Below, piece by piece: positions 1-6,060 of a stretch of DNA of 9,070 nucleotides; within the stretch, counting starts at the first letter, position 1, and each line of letters begins with the position of its first letter. The stretch is from contig JBALWS010000159.1 in assembly GCA_036960405.1 (NCBI GenBank), forward strand, positions 1-9,070, given 5' to 3'. The notes beneath the pieces are model-generated. The model saw nothing but the letters and a program-made list of their open reading frames with translations, was not told the DNA's origin and did no database searches. The position numbers and the translations under genes are program-made. Source of the stretch: Motiliproteus sp036960405. Lineage in GTDB: Bacteria > Pseudomonadota > Gammaproteobacteria > Pseudomonadales > Balneatricaceae.

Positions 1-351
1 CTGAAAACCTGTAAAGGACAGCTCCCACCGCTTACAAGGGCTGACATAGAAAGCAGCAATTTCGTTCTGCGCTGCGTTGAGTTCAGATTTTGCTTCGCGC
101 AGGGATTTACGAATAGTGGCTAGCTCTTTGTTCTGTATTTTGATCTCCGAATTTTTAACCACCATCTTCTTCTTGAGATCTGCCACGTTTCTCTTTAAAC
201 GCTCAGGATCTAATGCCTTTAGCGTCTTTAATTCAGCTTTGACTTCACGTAAATCTAACTTTGCTCTATCAAGTTCAGCTCGGGTGGTTCTGGCTTCTTT
301 GTCCATTTCAACTAGAGCTTCAAGGCGCTCTATAGCGGGTTGGTCGAACAT
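1..351 (-). CDS. Coiled-coil protein, partial (runs off left edge)
   Basis: An uninterrupted minus-strand frame starts at the ATG at 351-349 and is still open at base 1, giving 117 residues of the N-terminal part with no stop. It begins MFDQPAIERLEALVEMD. From about residue 8 to 100 it is dense in Glu, Lys, Arg, Leu and Ala in heptad-like order (for example AELDRAKLDLREVKAEL), as expected of a long parallel coiled coil. After that the sequence becomes less helical (FYVSPCKRWELSF), perhaps the start of a second domain. A weak GAG-containing ribosome binding site lies upstream. The plus-strand frame at 77-484 is its shadow. It could be a plasmid partition or DNA-binding accessory protein, but no family is recognised; the coiled-coil call comes from composition only. 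The IS element lies just upstream and may affect its expression. Confidence 0.72.
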   Translation of the reverse strand, partial: MFDQPAIERLEALVEMDKEARTTRAELDRAKLDLREVKAELKTLKALDPERLKRNVADLKKKMVVKNSEIKIQNKELATIRKSLREAKSELNAAQNEIAAFYVSPCKRWELSFTGFQ

Positions 352-386
352 GAATAATCTCGTTTTGAGGACAACTTATTTTGATT

Positions 387-406
387 GGCACTTTTTGAAT
401 AGTGCC
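387..406. repeat. Inverted repeat upstream of the coiled-coil gene
   Basis: GGCACT (387-392) and AGTGCC (401-406) form a perfect 6-bp inverted repeat around an 8-nt A/T-rich centre. It sits about 35-55 bp upstream of the start of the leftward coiled-coil gene, where an operator could lie. No U-run follows on either strand at terminator distance, so a regulatory site is the more likely reading. Short arms make chance possible. Confidence 0.35.
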
Positions 407-434
407 GAGATATTACTACAGATGACCTTTTTTG

Positions 435-459
435 GAGATATTGTCAAATGTGGTGTACG
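435..459. repeat. IS left terminal inverted repeat
   Basis: This end matches the reverse complement of 1792-1816 at 20 of 25 positions. The identity is concentrated in the outer 7 bp (GAGATAT) and the inner 9 bp (TGGTGTACG). It lies just beyond the transposase stop codon. Confidence 0.8.
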
Positions 460-463
460 AGCA

Positions 464-1717
464 TCAGGCGGCGTTCCGGTCTGATTGATCCATTACTTGT
501 TCTCCATCCTTGAACTCAACGTTGTTGACCACCAAGGCCAGCAGATTGAATCCCTTGATCCTTTTCCAGTTCTTCTGCGCCGATTCCAGCAACTTGTAGA
601 CCATCGCCAACGTCGTGTCGCGAGAGCCGCAGTTACGGGTTCGCTTAGTGCGTAACCGGACTGTCGCGAAGGTCGATTCAATCGGGTTGGTCGTCCGAAT
701 ATGCGTCCAGTGTTCCGCTGGGAAATCATAGAACGCCAGCATCTCTTGCCGATCCTTGGCCAGACACGCCATGGCTTTGGGGTACTTGGTGCTGAAGCGT
801 ATCTGAGCGCGATCAAAGGCCGCATAAGCTTCATCACGTGTGGCGGCCATCCAGATGTCGTGTAGCGCCTCCTTGACCTTGGGCTGCATCGATTTGGGCA
901 GCTTGTTCAGCACGTTCGCTGTCTTGTGTACCCAGCAACGTTGGTGACGACAGCTGGGATAGGTCTTGGTCATCGCTTTCCAGAATCCCAGCGCACCATC
1001 ACCAATAGCCAGCTTCGGCGCTATATTGAGACCGCGCTCGCGCAGGCCAAGCAACAATTCCTCCCAGCTTGCCGTCGATTCTCGAAAGCCATCCTCAACC
1101 GCCACCAGTTCCTTACGGCCATGCTCTGTCACCCCTATGATCACCAGTAAGCACAGCCGGTCATCCATGCGGACGTTGCTGTGAACGCCGTCAGCCCAGA
1201 AGTAGACGTAACGCTTGTTGTTCAATTCGCGGCGTCGCCATTGGCCATGCTCTTCCAGCCATTTTCCTTTAAGCCGTGTGATCGTATTGGCCGACAGTCC
1301 CTTGGCCTGGTCACCCAATAATGCCGCCAGAGATTCCTGAAAATCTCCGGTGGATATGCCCTTCAGATACAGCCAGGGAAGCAACTCTTCAACACTGCGC
1401 GCTCGCTTAAGATAAGGCGGCAACAAGTTGCTGTTGAATAGAATTCCCGATCCACTACGGTCACGCACTTTTGGGACCTTGATCTCAATATCGCCGATTC
1501 CCGTCTGCACGGTTCGCTCCGGCAGATGGCCGTTACGCACAACGGCTTGGCGACCGTCGATCAACCGTGTATTGGCATGCTGATCAAGCAGCGTCTGTAA
1601 CTCAGCCTCTACGGCCTGCGAGATCAATTGGCGCGCCCCAGATCTCAATAAATCGGTAAGGGGGTCAATGACATTGCTCTCTGGCTGAGTCGGGGCGCTC
1701 AGGGTAAACTTACTCAT
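464..1717 (-). CDS. IS256-family transposase (Mutator-like DDE)
   Basis: This 417-aa protein is the DDE transposase that moves the surrounding IS element. The conserved core is present: D176 in WADGVHSN, D240 in IGDGALGFW and E347 in TTNPIESTF. The family's CxxH motif (C261, H264 in RCWVHK) lies between the second Asp and the Glu. The N-terminal 100 residues include the usual helical region and the VPKVRDRSG segment. The length is typical for the family and there is no frameshift or internal stop. I chose the ATG at 1717-1715, preceded by an AGAGAG ribosome binding site, over an in-frame TTG at 1762, because the extra residues have no family counterpart. Transcription runs toward the partial coiled-coil gene. 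Confidence 0.95.
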   Translation of the reverse strand: MSKFTLSAPTQPESNVIDPLTDLLRSGARQLISQAVEAELQTLLDQHANTRLIDGRQAVVRNGHLPERTVQTGIGDIEIKVPKVRDRSGSGILFNSNLLPPYLKRARSVEELLPWLYLKGISTGDFQESLAALLGDQAKGLSANTITRLKGKWLEEHGQWRRRELNNKRYVYFWADGVHSNVRMDDRLCLLVIIGVTEHGRKELVAVEDGFRESTASWEELLLGLRERGLNIAPKLAIGDGALGFWKAMTKTYPSCRHQRCWVHKTANVLNKLPKSMQPKVKEALHDIWMAATRDEAYAAFDRAQIRFSTKYPKAMACLAKDRQEMLAFYDFPAEHWTHIRTTNPIESTFATVRLRTKRTRNCGSRDTTLAMVYKLLESAQKNWKRIKGFNLLALVVNNVEFKDGEQVMDQSDRNAA

Positions 1718-1791
1718 GGCGTATCTCTCTTCTGTTGATTGTGATCTGGCGAGATCAATCAACAGGATACGCCACCCTCTCTATCTTTCCC

Positions 1792-1816
1792 CGTACACCA
1801 GAAATCACCATATCTC
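1792..1816. repeat. IS right terminal inverted repeat
   Basis: Partner of the left end at 435-459. It lies upstream of the transposase start, leaving about 75 bp between gene and end for the transposase promoter. The outermost base may be 1815 or 1816, depending on how the imperfect target duplication is read. Confidence 0.8.
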
Positions 1817-1906
1817 TTTTTGAGCTACGTCATTCAGCACAACAAAGCAGCTGATTTGTCGATTTAACTCTCTCGATCACACGTAGGAAGCGCCTAGGTT
1901 TCTGTT

Positions 1907-1936
1907 GGCTCAGCTATTCGGCAGCGCCTTTTTTTT
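1907..1936 (+). terminator. Possible rho-independent terminator
   Basis: GGC and GCT (1907-1909, 1913-1915) can pair with AGC and GCC (1923-1928). This gives a 6-bp stem with a 3-nt bulge on the left side and a 7-nt loop, followed at once by eight T residues (1929-1936). The bulge makes it a weak hairpin. It would stop plus-strand readthrough coming from the IS side before the regulator gene. Apart from this hairpin I see nothing coding between the IS and the operator at 2036. Confidence 0.4.
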
Positions 1937-2035
1937 GACTGGCCTCCCCTACCAGGGCTGATTAATCCCTCAGTGCGGCCAAACTATGGTTACAACGTTG
2001 GTCAGGTTTCTTTGTTTTTCGTGCCGGTGTACTAT

Positions 2036-2066
2036 GTATAGTGTACTGGCGTACAGTACACTATAC
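2036..2066. promoter_or_regulatory. Palindromic operator of the KfrA-like gene
   Basis: Arms GTATAGTGTACT (2036-2047) and AGTACACTATAC (2055-2066) are perfect reverse complements of 12 bp around a 7-nt spacer. The site ends 21 bp before the start codon of a KfrA-like gene. KfrA proteins are known to repress their own promoters by binding repeats there, so this is most likely the autoregulatory operator. A possible promoter, TTGTTT (2012-2017) with TATAGT (2037-2042), would be covered by the left arm; its 19-bp spacer is long, so the promoter call is weak. Confidence 0.75.
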
Positions 2067-2087
2067 GGGTTTCTTAAAGAGGTGAAT

Positions 2088-2963
2088 GTGGCTGGCGCAA
2101 TCGAAGAAATCGTAACGCTCATCGACGGTATTTATGAGAAGACAGGCCGGGTTCCGTCGCAATCAGATGTACGGGTCGAGCGTGGGTCTGGGTCGAATAC
2201 GACAATCAATAAAGCACTAAAGGTGTGGCGTGATCGCAATGGCAGCAAGGGCCTCCCTAAGTACCTATTGGAAGCAGCCCGGCGAATGCACTCAGAATCG
2301 GTAGAGCATGTTGCTAACCAGATAGAAATTATCCAATCACAGGCTCGACTGAAGCTTGCGGGGGAGGTTGCAGCGCGAGTCGAGCTGGATGCTAAGTACA
2401 AGGCAGAGCGCAAGGGGAATCGAGCCAGGATTAAAGAGCTGGAAAGGGGGCTGGCGGAGACAGAGAAAAGCCTGCGCTCGGCAGAGTCTCGGTATCATAA
2501 TGAGCAAACGACCACGGCAGCTCTGCAGGCGCGTGTGGATGACCGGAACCGCACCATTATCTCACTCAAAGAGGATCTGCAGAAAGCCAGCGAGCGGAAT
2601 GATGAGCGCTATACGAAGGCGATGCAATTACTCAATGATCCACACAAACTTGGTGTACCGCTATACGCTTCGGTCCGTGCAGAAAGTGACTTGGCTACCC
2701 AAAACATGGCCGCGATTGATAGCGGAGAGTATCCATTTAAGGTGTCCGTGATCGACACGAATTCCGGGCAATACCAATTCCAAGGTGGTCCTGGTGGGCA
2801 ATACCGGGCCAAGGATATTGATCTCTACGCGCGTGTCCCTGGTGGACGACTGATCTGTCTAGCGGCCAAACCTAATGCCTGGTCATGTCCGGACGATCTA
2901 GGCGGCTACGAGCCAAGCAATCCAGCGCGTTTTGATGCCTTCCGTCGTCGCGGAATGCAGTAG
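2088..2963 (+). CDS. KfrA-like DNA-binding coiled-coil regulator
   Basis: This 291-aa protein has an N-terminal region like the KfrA_N (plasmid replication region DNA-binding) family. Residues about 5-50 include GRVPSQSDVRVERGSGSNTT then INKALKVWRDR, the helix-turn-helix-like core. Residues about 70-180 are a charged, heptad-rich coiled coil (LERGLAETEKSLRSAESRY). KfrA proteins are plasmid-encoded self-repressing DNA binders, some with partition roles. Residues about 190-291 are not coiled coil, rich in Gly, Tyr and Pro, with GQYQFQGGPGGQYRAKDID; I do not recognise this tail. The GTG at 2088 is preferred: AAGAGG (2077-2082) lies 5 nt upstream. A GTG at 2082 would overlap that site, and the ATG at 1986 would put the operator inside the gene. 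It likely controls itself and perhaps the downstream operon. Confidence 0.8.
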   Translation: MAGAIEEIVTLIDGIYEKTGRVPSQSDVRVERGSGSNTTINKALKVWRDRNGSKGLPKYLLEAARRMHSESVEHVANQIEIIQSQARLKLAGEVAARVELDAKYKAERKGNRARIKELERGLAETEKSLRSAESRYHNEQTTTAALQARVDDRNRTIISLKEDLQKASERNDERYTKAMQLLNDPHKLGVPLYASVRAESDLATQNMAAIDSGEYPFKVSVIDTNSGQYQFQGGPGGQYRAKDIDLYARVPGGRLICLAAKPNAWSCPDDLGGYEPSNPARFDAFRRRGMQ

Positions 2964-3127
2964 TGGTTGCCGGATTCACTACTTTGCTTGGAAAAATTCA
3001 ATACTATGCTTGGGCGACCGCTGGTGGTTCCCAGATTGAGCGTTTTAGTTTGATGGCCTGTTGCCGATTACTAATTGAGCAAAGCGGCTTTGTAAATCGG
3101 ACTCCTTGTGGTTACATGGCGATGTAG
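2963..3127 (+). CDS. Possible small ORF coupled to the KfrA-like gene
   Basis: A GTG start overlaps the last base of the regulator's TAG stop (TAGTG) and opens a 54-aa frame beginning VVAGFTTLLGKIQYYAW and ending TPCGYMAM. The TAGTG overlap is a common translational-coupling arrangement, and a GGA lies about 9 nt upstream. A terminator-like hairpin follows 11 bp after its stop, as expected if this ends the transcription unit. The mildly hydrophobic N-terminal half has no clear membrane helix, and no family is recognised. The other two frames are also open for about 30 codons here, which weakens the case. It could be non-coding trailer. Confidence 0.35.
   Translation: MVAGFTTLLGKIQYYAWATAGGSQIERFSLMACCRLLIEQSGFVNRTPCGYMAM
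2981..3013. repeat. Direct repeat pair, 22-bp period
   Basis: ACTTTGCTTGG (2981-2991) and ACTATGCTTGG (3003-3013) match at 10 of 11 positions. The copies fall in different codon phases of the overlapping 54-aa frame, so they are not a protein repeat. The spacing is two helical turns, as for tandem protein-binding sites. Only two copies are present. Confidence 0.4.
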
Positions 3128-3138
3128 AAAGAAATCAG

Positions 3139-3161
3139 GGGCTTGGATTAGCTCTTTTTTT
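3139..3161 (+). terminator. Rho-independent terminator after the KfrA-like unit
   Basis: GGGCT (3139-3143) pairs with AGCTC (3150-3154), including one G-T pair, around a 6-nt loop, and seven T residues follow (3155-3161). The stem is short but the U-run is good. Its position fits the end of the KfrA-like transcription unit and separates it from the downstream operon. Confidence 0.5.
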
Positions 3162-3178
3162 AAACTCGGTTTAGTTCC

Positions 3179-3217
3179 GTAAATGTTAATTTACAGTACA
3201 TAAGTTTCTGGAATAAA
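3179..3217 (+). promoter_or_regulatory. Promoter and operator of the ten-gene block
   Basis: TTTACA (3190-3195, 5 of 6 to the -35 consensus) and AATAAA (3212-3217, 4 of 6 to the -10 consensus) are 16 bp apart and about 70-110 bp upstream of the first gene. The -35 box overlaps the right arm of an inverted repeat, GTAAAT (3179-3184) with ATTTAC (3189-3194). It also overlaps TACAGTACA (3192-3200), a 9-bp word present in the regulator's own palindrome at 2052-2060. I infer that the KfrA-like protein could block this promoter; that is not shown. Confidence 0.45.
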
Positions 3218-3288
3218 AGTTGGCGGGACTTTCTTCACGGATTTTGAGCAATTCAGATAGGTGCCAGACGGCAGTTAGAGGTTGCTCA

Positions 3289-3312
3289 ATGAAAAACCAA
3301 GTACGCACATAG
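3289..3312 (+). CDS. Possible 7-codon leader peptide
   Basis: ATG at 3289 follows AGAGG (3277-3281) by 7 nt, the best ribosome binding site in this stretch, yet the frame (MKNQVRT) stops at 3312. The stop is 11 nt before the ATG of the 203-aa gene, which itself has only a poor site. The leader may deliver ribosomes to that gene by reinitiation. Confidence 0.35.
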   Translation: MKNQVRT

Positions 3313-3323
3313 CGGGTAGAACC

Positions 3324-3935
3324 ATGCAGCAAGAAGCACTGAACCTAAGTTTAGTACAGCCGGTAGATGAAATCGACATTGCCAAAGAGTTCGCGCTATC
3401 CGGTAAAACTGCCATCTCCAGACCAGGTGTAAGTCTGCCGCTTCGCTTCCTGTTAGAGCGAGGTGTTTTCCAGGGGGCCAAGTCAGCGATCAACTTTGCG
3501 AAGGGTCGGGCAAGCCACGATGCTCCGGCCATTGCCCAGGCGATTGAGGGTGATGTGTGTGCTGAATTCGATTTGATCCATGCCCCCGAGTGGCCTGTGT
3601 TTGGAACCCAATATTCAGTTTTATTCTCAGGTTATTGTGCGAATGTGCTACCTCCACGTTGCAGATCAATTTTCTGGCGACAGGTCGCTTTGCTAACAGA
3701 TGAATACGGCAGAGCCTATGTCGCTGTCAGGTCTTGTAAGGACCGGGCGATCAAGGGAAAGCCGGAATACGACGGTGTGAGAACGAGCATCGGGAGTTTT
3801 CAAAAAGGGTATTCTGCAGGCGATCTAATGGACGAGGCTAGGCGGTTCTTTCCGCATGTTGAGCTGCTTCAACCCAATGAAAGCAAAGGTTTTTTGATCG
3901 TTGCCTGTAAGCATTGTTTGCACCTTCAGGGATAG
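3324..3935 (+). CDS. Unknown protein, first gene of the block (203 aa)
   Basis: No family recognised. From ATG 3324 the protein is 203 aa. Residues 33-65 (RPGVSLPLRFLLERGVFQGA and onward) look helical and basic. Residues 83-135 are hydrophobic and aromatic, probably beta-rich (EWPVFGTQYSVLFSGY, FWRQVALLTDEYGRAYVAV). The C-terminus carries a CKHC pair (about 195-198), not enough alone for a zinc site. There is no signal peptide or membrane helix, so it is probably cytoplasmic. An in-frame TTG at 3282 would add 14 residues, but its AGAGG touches the start codon, which is too close for normal initiation. The gene is followed after 25 bp by the 72-aa gene and then the recombinase, so a role in recombination or its control is possible, by context only. 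Confidence 0.75.
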   Translation: MQQEALNLSLVQPVDEIDIAKEFALSGKTAISRPGVSLPLRFLLERGVFQGAKSAINFAKGRASHDAPAIAQAIEGDVCAEFDLIHAPEWPVFGTQYSVLFSGYCANVLPPRCRSIFWRQVALLTDEYGRAYVAVRSCKDRAIKGKPEYDGVRTSIGSFQKGYSAGDLMDEARRFFPHVELLQPNESKGFLIVACKHCLHLQG

Positions 3936-3960
3936 CAAATTAATACGGAGATTAGACACA

Positions 3961-4179
3961 ATGGCACACCCGCAATCCTATAACGTATCGTTCAGATTCC
4001 GCTCCCTACCAACACATTTATTAGAGGGGGTGATGGCGTTCAATGCTGATCAAGCAGCAAAAAAAGCCCGGCAGGATATGATCGAAAAACACGGTTATTC
4101 CAGTGAAGATTTGCAGATTTGTACGGTCAGCACCAGTCGAACCAGGACTGAGAAAACAGAACTTGAAGTAGCTGCATAA
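3961..4179 (+). CDS. Small unknown protein upstream of the recombinase (72 aa)
   Basis: ATG 3961 is preceded by GGAG at 3947-3950. An in-frame TTG at 3901 lies inside the previous gene and is less likely. The protein is a compact alpha/beta type by eye: a strand (YNVSFRFRSLP), a helix rich in Ala and Lys (FNADQAAKKARQDMIEKHG), a second strand (DLQICTVSTS) and a Lys/Glu-rich tail. No helix-turn-helix is evident. Its stop is 13 bp from the recombinase start, so the two are almost surely co-translated. Small genes beside integrases often encode directionality factors, but this one lacks recognisable excisionase features, so no function is assigned. Confidence 0.75.
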   Translation: MAHPQSYNVSFRFRSLPTHLLEGVMAFNADQAAKKARQDMIEKHGYSSEDLQICTVSTSRTRTEKTELEVAA

Positions 4180-4192
4180 GGGGAGATTCAGG

Positions 4193-5224
4193 ATGGAGCA
4201 GATGATTCCATATAGTGCCGGGGGTGGTCAGATTGAGGTCCGTCGTGAACACGAAAAGCAGCATAATCCTGCATTTCAGTACCTTACTAAGTTTTCAGGC
4301 GAGTCCAGACGGGTGGCGCATTCACGCCTTAAATGGGCAGTAAGGGTGGCCGGAGGCACTTCGATCATAGACACAGATTGGAGAATCTTGGACCGGATGT
4401 TTATGAACACCGTGCGAGAAATGATGGAGGCAACGAAAGTCAGCCTCAGTGCTATTAATGGCGTTTTCTCTGCAATGAGAGGTGTTGCACAGCAAGCATG
4501 GGAGCTTGATTTGATTGGCGAGCGCCAATTCCGGCTCGTTATGGAAACCAAAAACATCAAGATTACACGCGCTAAAAAGCAGCGATATATTGACCGTACA
4601 GAAGTAGAGAATCTGTTACGGGCAGCTCGGGCTATGAAGCGGATTAAGGGTATTAGGGATGCTGCGGTAATTGCTCTGCTGTACTCCGGTGGCTTGCGCC
4701 GTGCCGAGCTTGCAGGGATGTGTGTCGAGGACATACACGTTGAAGATCGTGGGATTCTGATCCAGGGAAAAGGTCAGAAGGAGCGCTGGATTTACCCGCC
4801 TGATTCAGTGTGGGGGCTTTTGCTGGAATGGCTTAGAGAAGGGCTTTTCATTAGTCCTGGTCACATTGTGTATAAGAGTAGGACCTCAAAGCCATCGAGA
4901 AATGAAGACGATCAGAAGTCAGGTGATCCGATCCCTGTGTTTGTGCGAATTAGGAAGGGCGATGATATTTTGGCTGGTCAGCAACTCACCCCACGGGCTA
5001 TCCAGATTATCTGTGAAGGGTTGCGTGTAGTGGCCGGTGTGAATCCTTTTACACCCCACGATTTCAGGGGATCGTTTATCACCCGGATGCTTGAAGAGGG
5101 TCACGACTTGAGCATGGTTGCCAGCCTGGTAGGGCACAGCAATCCTGAAACCACCGCAGGCTATGACCGGCGTGGTGAAGAGAAGCGAGCGGAAGTCTTC
5201 CGCAGTTTGAGAATTGAATTTTAA
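4193..5224 (+). CDS. Tyrosine recombinase / site-specific integrase (343 aa)
   Basis: This enzyme cuts and rejoins DNA at specific sites through a 3'-phosphotyrosine intermediate. All catalytic residues are visible: R169 in GGLRRAEL, K193 in QGKGQKER, H289 and R292 in PHDFRGSF, H315 in VGHSNPET and the nucleophile Y324 in TAGYDRR. Residues about 20-120 form the core-binding (SAM-like) domain; about 130-343 form the catalytic domain. Residues about 227-262 between the Lys and the HxxR motif are a long charged stretch (SRTSKPSRNEDDQKSGDP) that looks like an insertion compared with XerC/XerD. GGGGAG (4180-4185) sits 7 nt before the ATG. It lies mid-operon rather than at an element end, and no att site was identified, so its target is unknown. 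Confidence 0.95.
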   Translation: MEQMIPYSAGGGQIEVRREHEKQHNPAFQYLTKFSGESRRVAHSRLKWAVRVAGGTSIIDTDWRILDRMFMNTVREMMEATKVSLSAINGVFSAMRGVAQQAWELDLIGERQFRLVMETKNIKITRAKKQRYIDRTEVENLLRAARAMKRIKGIRDAAVIALLYSGGLRRAELAGMCVEDIHVEDRGILIQGKGQKERWIYPPDSVWGLLLEWLREGLFISPGHIVYKSRTSKPSRNEDDQKSGDPIPVFVRIRKGDDILAGQQLTPRAIQIICEGLRVVAGVNPFTPHDFRGSFITRMLEEGHDLSMVASLVGHSNPETTAGYDRRGEEKRAEVFRSLRIEF

Positions 5225-5236
5225 AGAGGGATAGGG

Positions 5237-5545
5237 ATGTTTGATTTACCAAGGACAGGGATGGTGATCGAGGCTCCTGATGAAAATTCAGCAGAGCCCG
5301 GCAGTCCTGATGATTACAACAGACAACAGTACCGTAGGCTTCAAGCTACGGGTACAAACTGCTCAGGGGCACAGTTCGCACAGTGGTTTGTCGAGATCCA
5401 AGGGGGAACGCTTTGTGGTGATGAGGGGCTAATCCTAGATTTTGGCGATGTACCTGATTCATGCCTGAATAATACGATTGAGCTGCATTGGGATGATCTA
5501 ATTGCTGCCAAGTACGGCCCACGAAAGGAATCCGATAAGCACTAG
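5237..5545 (+). CDS. Small acidic unknown protein (102 aa)
   Basis: It starts 12 bp after the recombinase stop with a clear AGAGGG (5225-5230) 6 nt before the ATG, so it belongs to the same operon. The first 30 residues are acidic and probably disordered (EAPDENSAEPGSPDDYNRQQ). The rest alternates short hydrophobic segments (QFAQWFVEIQGG, GLILDFGDVP, NTIELHWDDLIAAKYG) and may be a small alpha/beta fold. There are three Cys but no metal motif. No family recognised. The minus-strand frame at 5346-5606 is its shadow. Confidence 0.7.
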   Translation: MFDLPRTGMVIEAPDENSAEPGSPDDYNRQQYRRLQATGTNCSGAQFAQWFVEIQGGTLCGDEGLILDFGDVPDSCLNNTIELHWDDLIAAKYGPRKESDKH

Positions 5546-5586
5546 ATATAGTGGTTAGTTTCGAGCGATCGACAGAAGATGTGGGG

Positions 5587-5614
5587 TTGCAAGTCCAGTT
5601 ACGCATGATATTAA
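5587..5614 (+). promoter_or_regulatory. Possible internal promoter
   Basis: TTGCAA (5587-5592) and TATTAA (5609-5614) are 16 bp apart in the 100-bp gap before the 127-aa gene, one of the larger gaps in the block. Each box matches consensus at only 4 of 6 positions, so this is a weak call. Confidence 0.25.
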
Positions 5615-5645
5615 TTTACCAAATATTGTTTTTTAGGTGTTGGTT

Positions 5646-6029
5646 ATGGATTGCGCGACAGAGAACCAGGTAACACGGGATATGCGCCTTCAGGCTGTGG
5701 TCCCGCATATCTTCTGGATGGTGACATCGAAGAGCGGAAACTATTTTGATGGTGTCCTTCAGGATGCTGGTGTTGGTGCCCAGGCTACCGGGCATCTGTT
5801 CGGATCGGAAAGGTTCGCTGAAGGTGCGTTTGTCGAAACTTCTACCGTTGTCCAGGTTGGTGAAGTGATTGGCATTGGTCCCTATGTAGAGACTGAAAGT
5901 GGTCATCGGTATTTGGTATCCAGCGTGGAGGTAAATCCCCATCTTGATGTTGATAACTGGCTCATGAACAAACGACGGCATCTGGCAATAAACAAAGAAT
6001 ATTTCAAACCGCTTCAGTGGTCTTCATAG
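5646..6029 (+). CDS. Unknown protein (127 aa)
   Basis: No family recognised. I chose ATG 5646 over the GTG at 5637, because AGG (5635-5637) then lies 8 nt upstream and the GTG would overlap it. The protein looks beta-rich: PHIFWMVTSKSGNYFDG, RFAEGAFVETSTVVQVGEV, YVETESGHRYLVSSVEV. Its pattern of paired short strands with Gly turns suggests a small beta barrel or sandwich. The C-terminal 25 residues are basic and helical (NWLMNKRRHLAINKEYF). It has no signal peptide and no membrane segment. It is followed after 31 bp by the DUF4262-like gene. Confidence 0.7.
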   Translation: MDCATENQVTRDMRLQAVVPHIFWMVTSKSGNYFDGVLQDAGVGAQATGHLFGSERFAEGAFVETSTVVQVGEVIGIGPYVETESGHRYLVSSVEVNPHLDVDNWLMNKRRHLAINKEYFKPLQWSS

Positions 6030-6060
6030 CGGTCAATCTAAGGGAATTGGAGTAAATGTC

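Larger units (their letters stand above)
435..1816 (-). mobile_element. IS256-family insertion sequence
   Basis: The transposase gene is flanked by imperfect inverted ends of 25 bp, at 435-459 and 1792-1816, matching at 20 of 25 positions. Both begin GAGATAT at the outside and end TGGTGTACG at the inside. The length (about 1.38 kb) is normal for the family. The flanks carry the direct word TTTTTG (429-434 and 1817-1822). If the right end is set one base inward, the flanks read CTTTTTTG on the left and CTTTTTG on the right, consistent with an 8-bp target duplication that lost one T. The exact ends are therefore uncertain by one or two bases. The element appears intact and points leftward, toward the coiled-coil gene. 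Confidence 0.85.

Noticed and set aside
77..484. Plus-strand open frame of 135 aa
   Set aside because: It is Ser/Phe/Leu-rich and antisense to a heptad-rich coiled-coil frame on the minus strand, and it runs on into the IS end; a shadow.
493..1184. Several frames inside the IS on both strands (493-837 minus, 926-1150 and 966-1184 plus)
   Set aside because: All overlap the intact transposase, which carries the catalytic motifs; none has a ribosome binding site or recognisable content.
3289..3300. Possible -1 frameshift from the 7-codon leader into the 203-aa frame
   Set aside because: The heptamer is G AAA AAC rather than the classical A AAA AAC, and no stimulatory structure is evident; reinitiation is simpler.
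4276..5137. Three minus-strand frames opposite the recombinase
   Set aside because: They lie antisense to a protein with all catalytic residues in place; shadows of its codon pattern.
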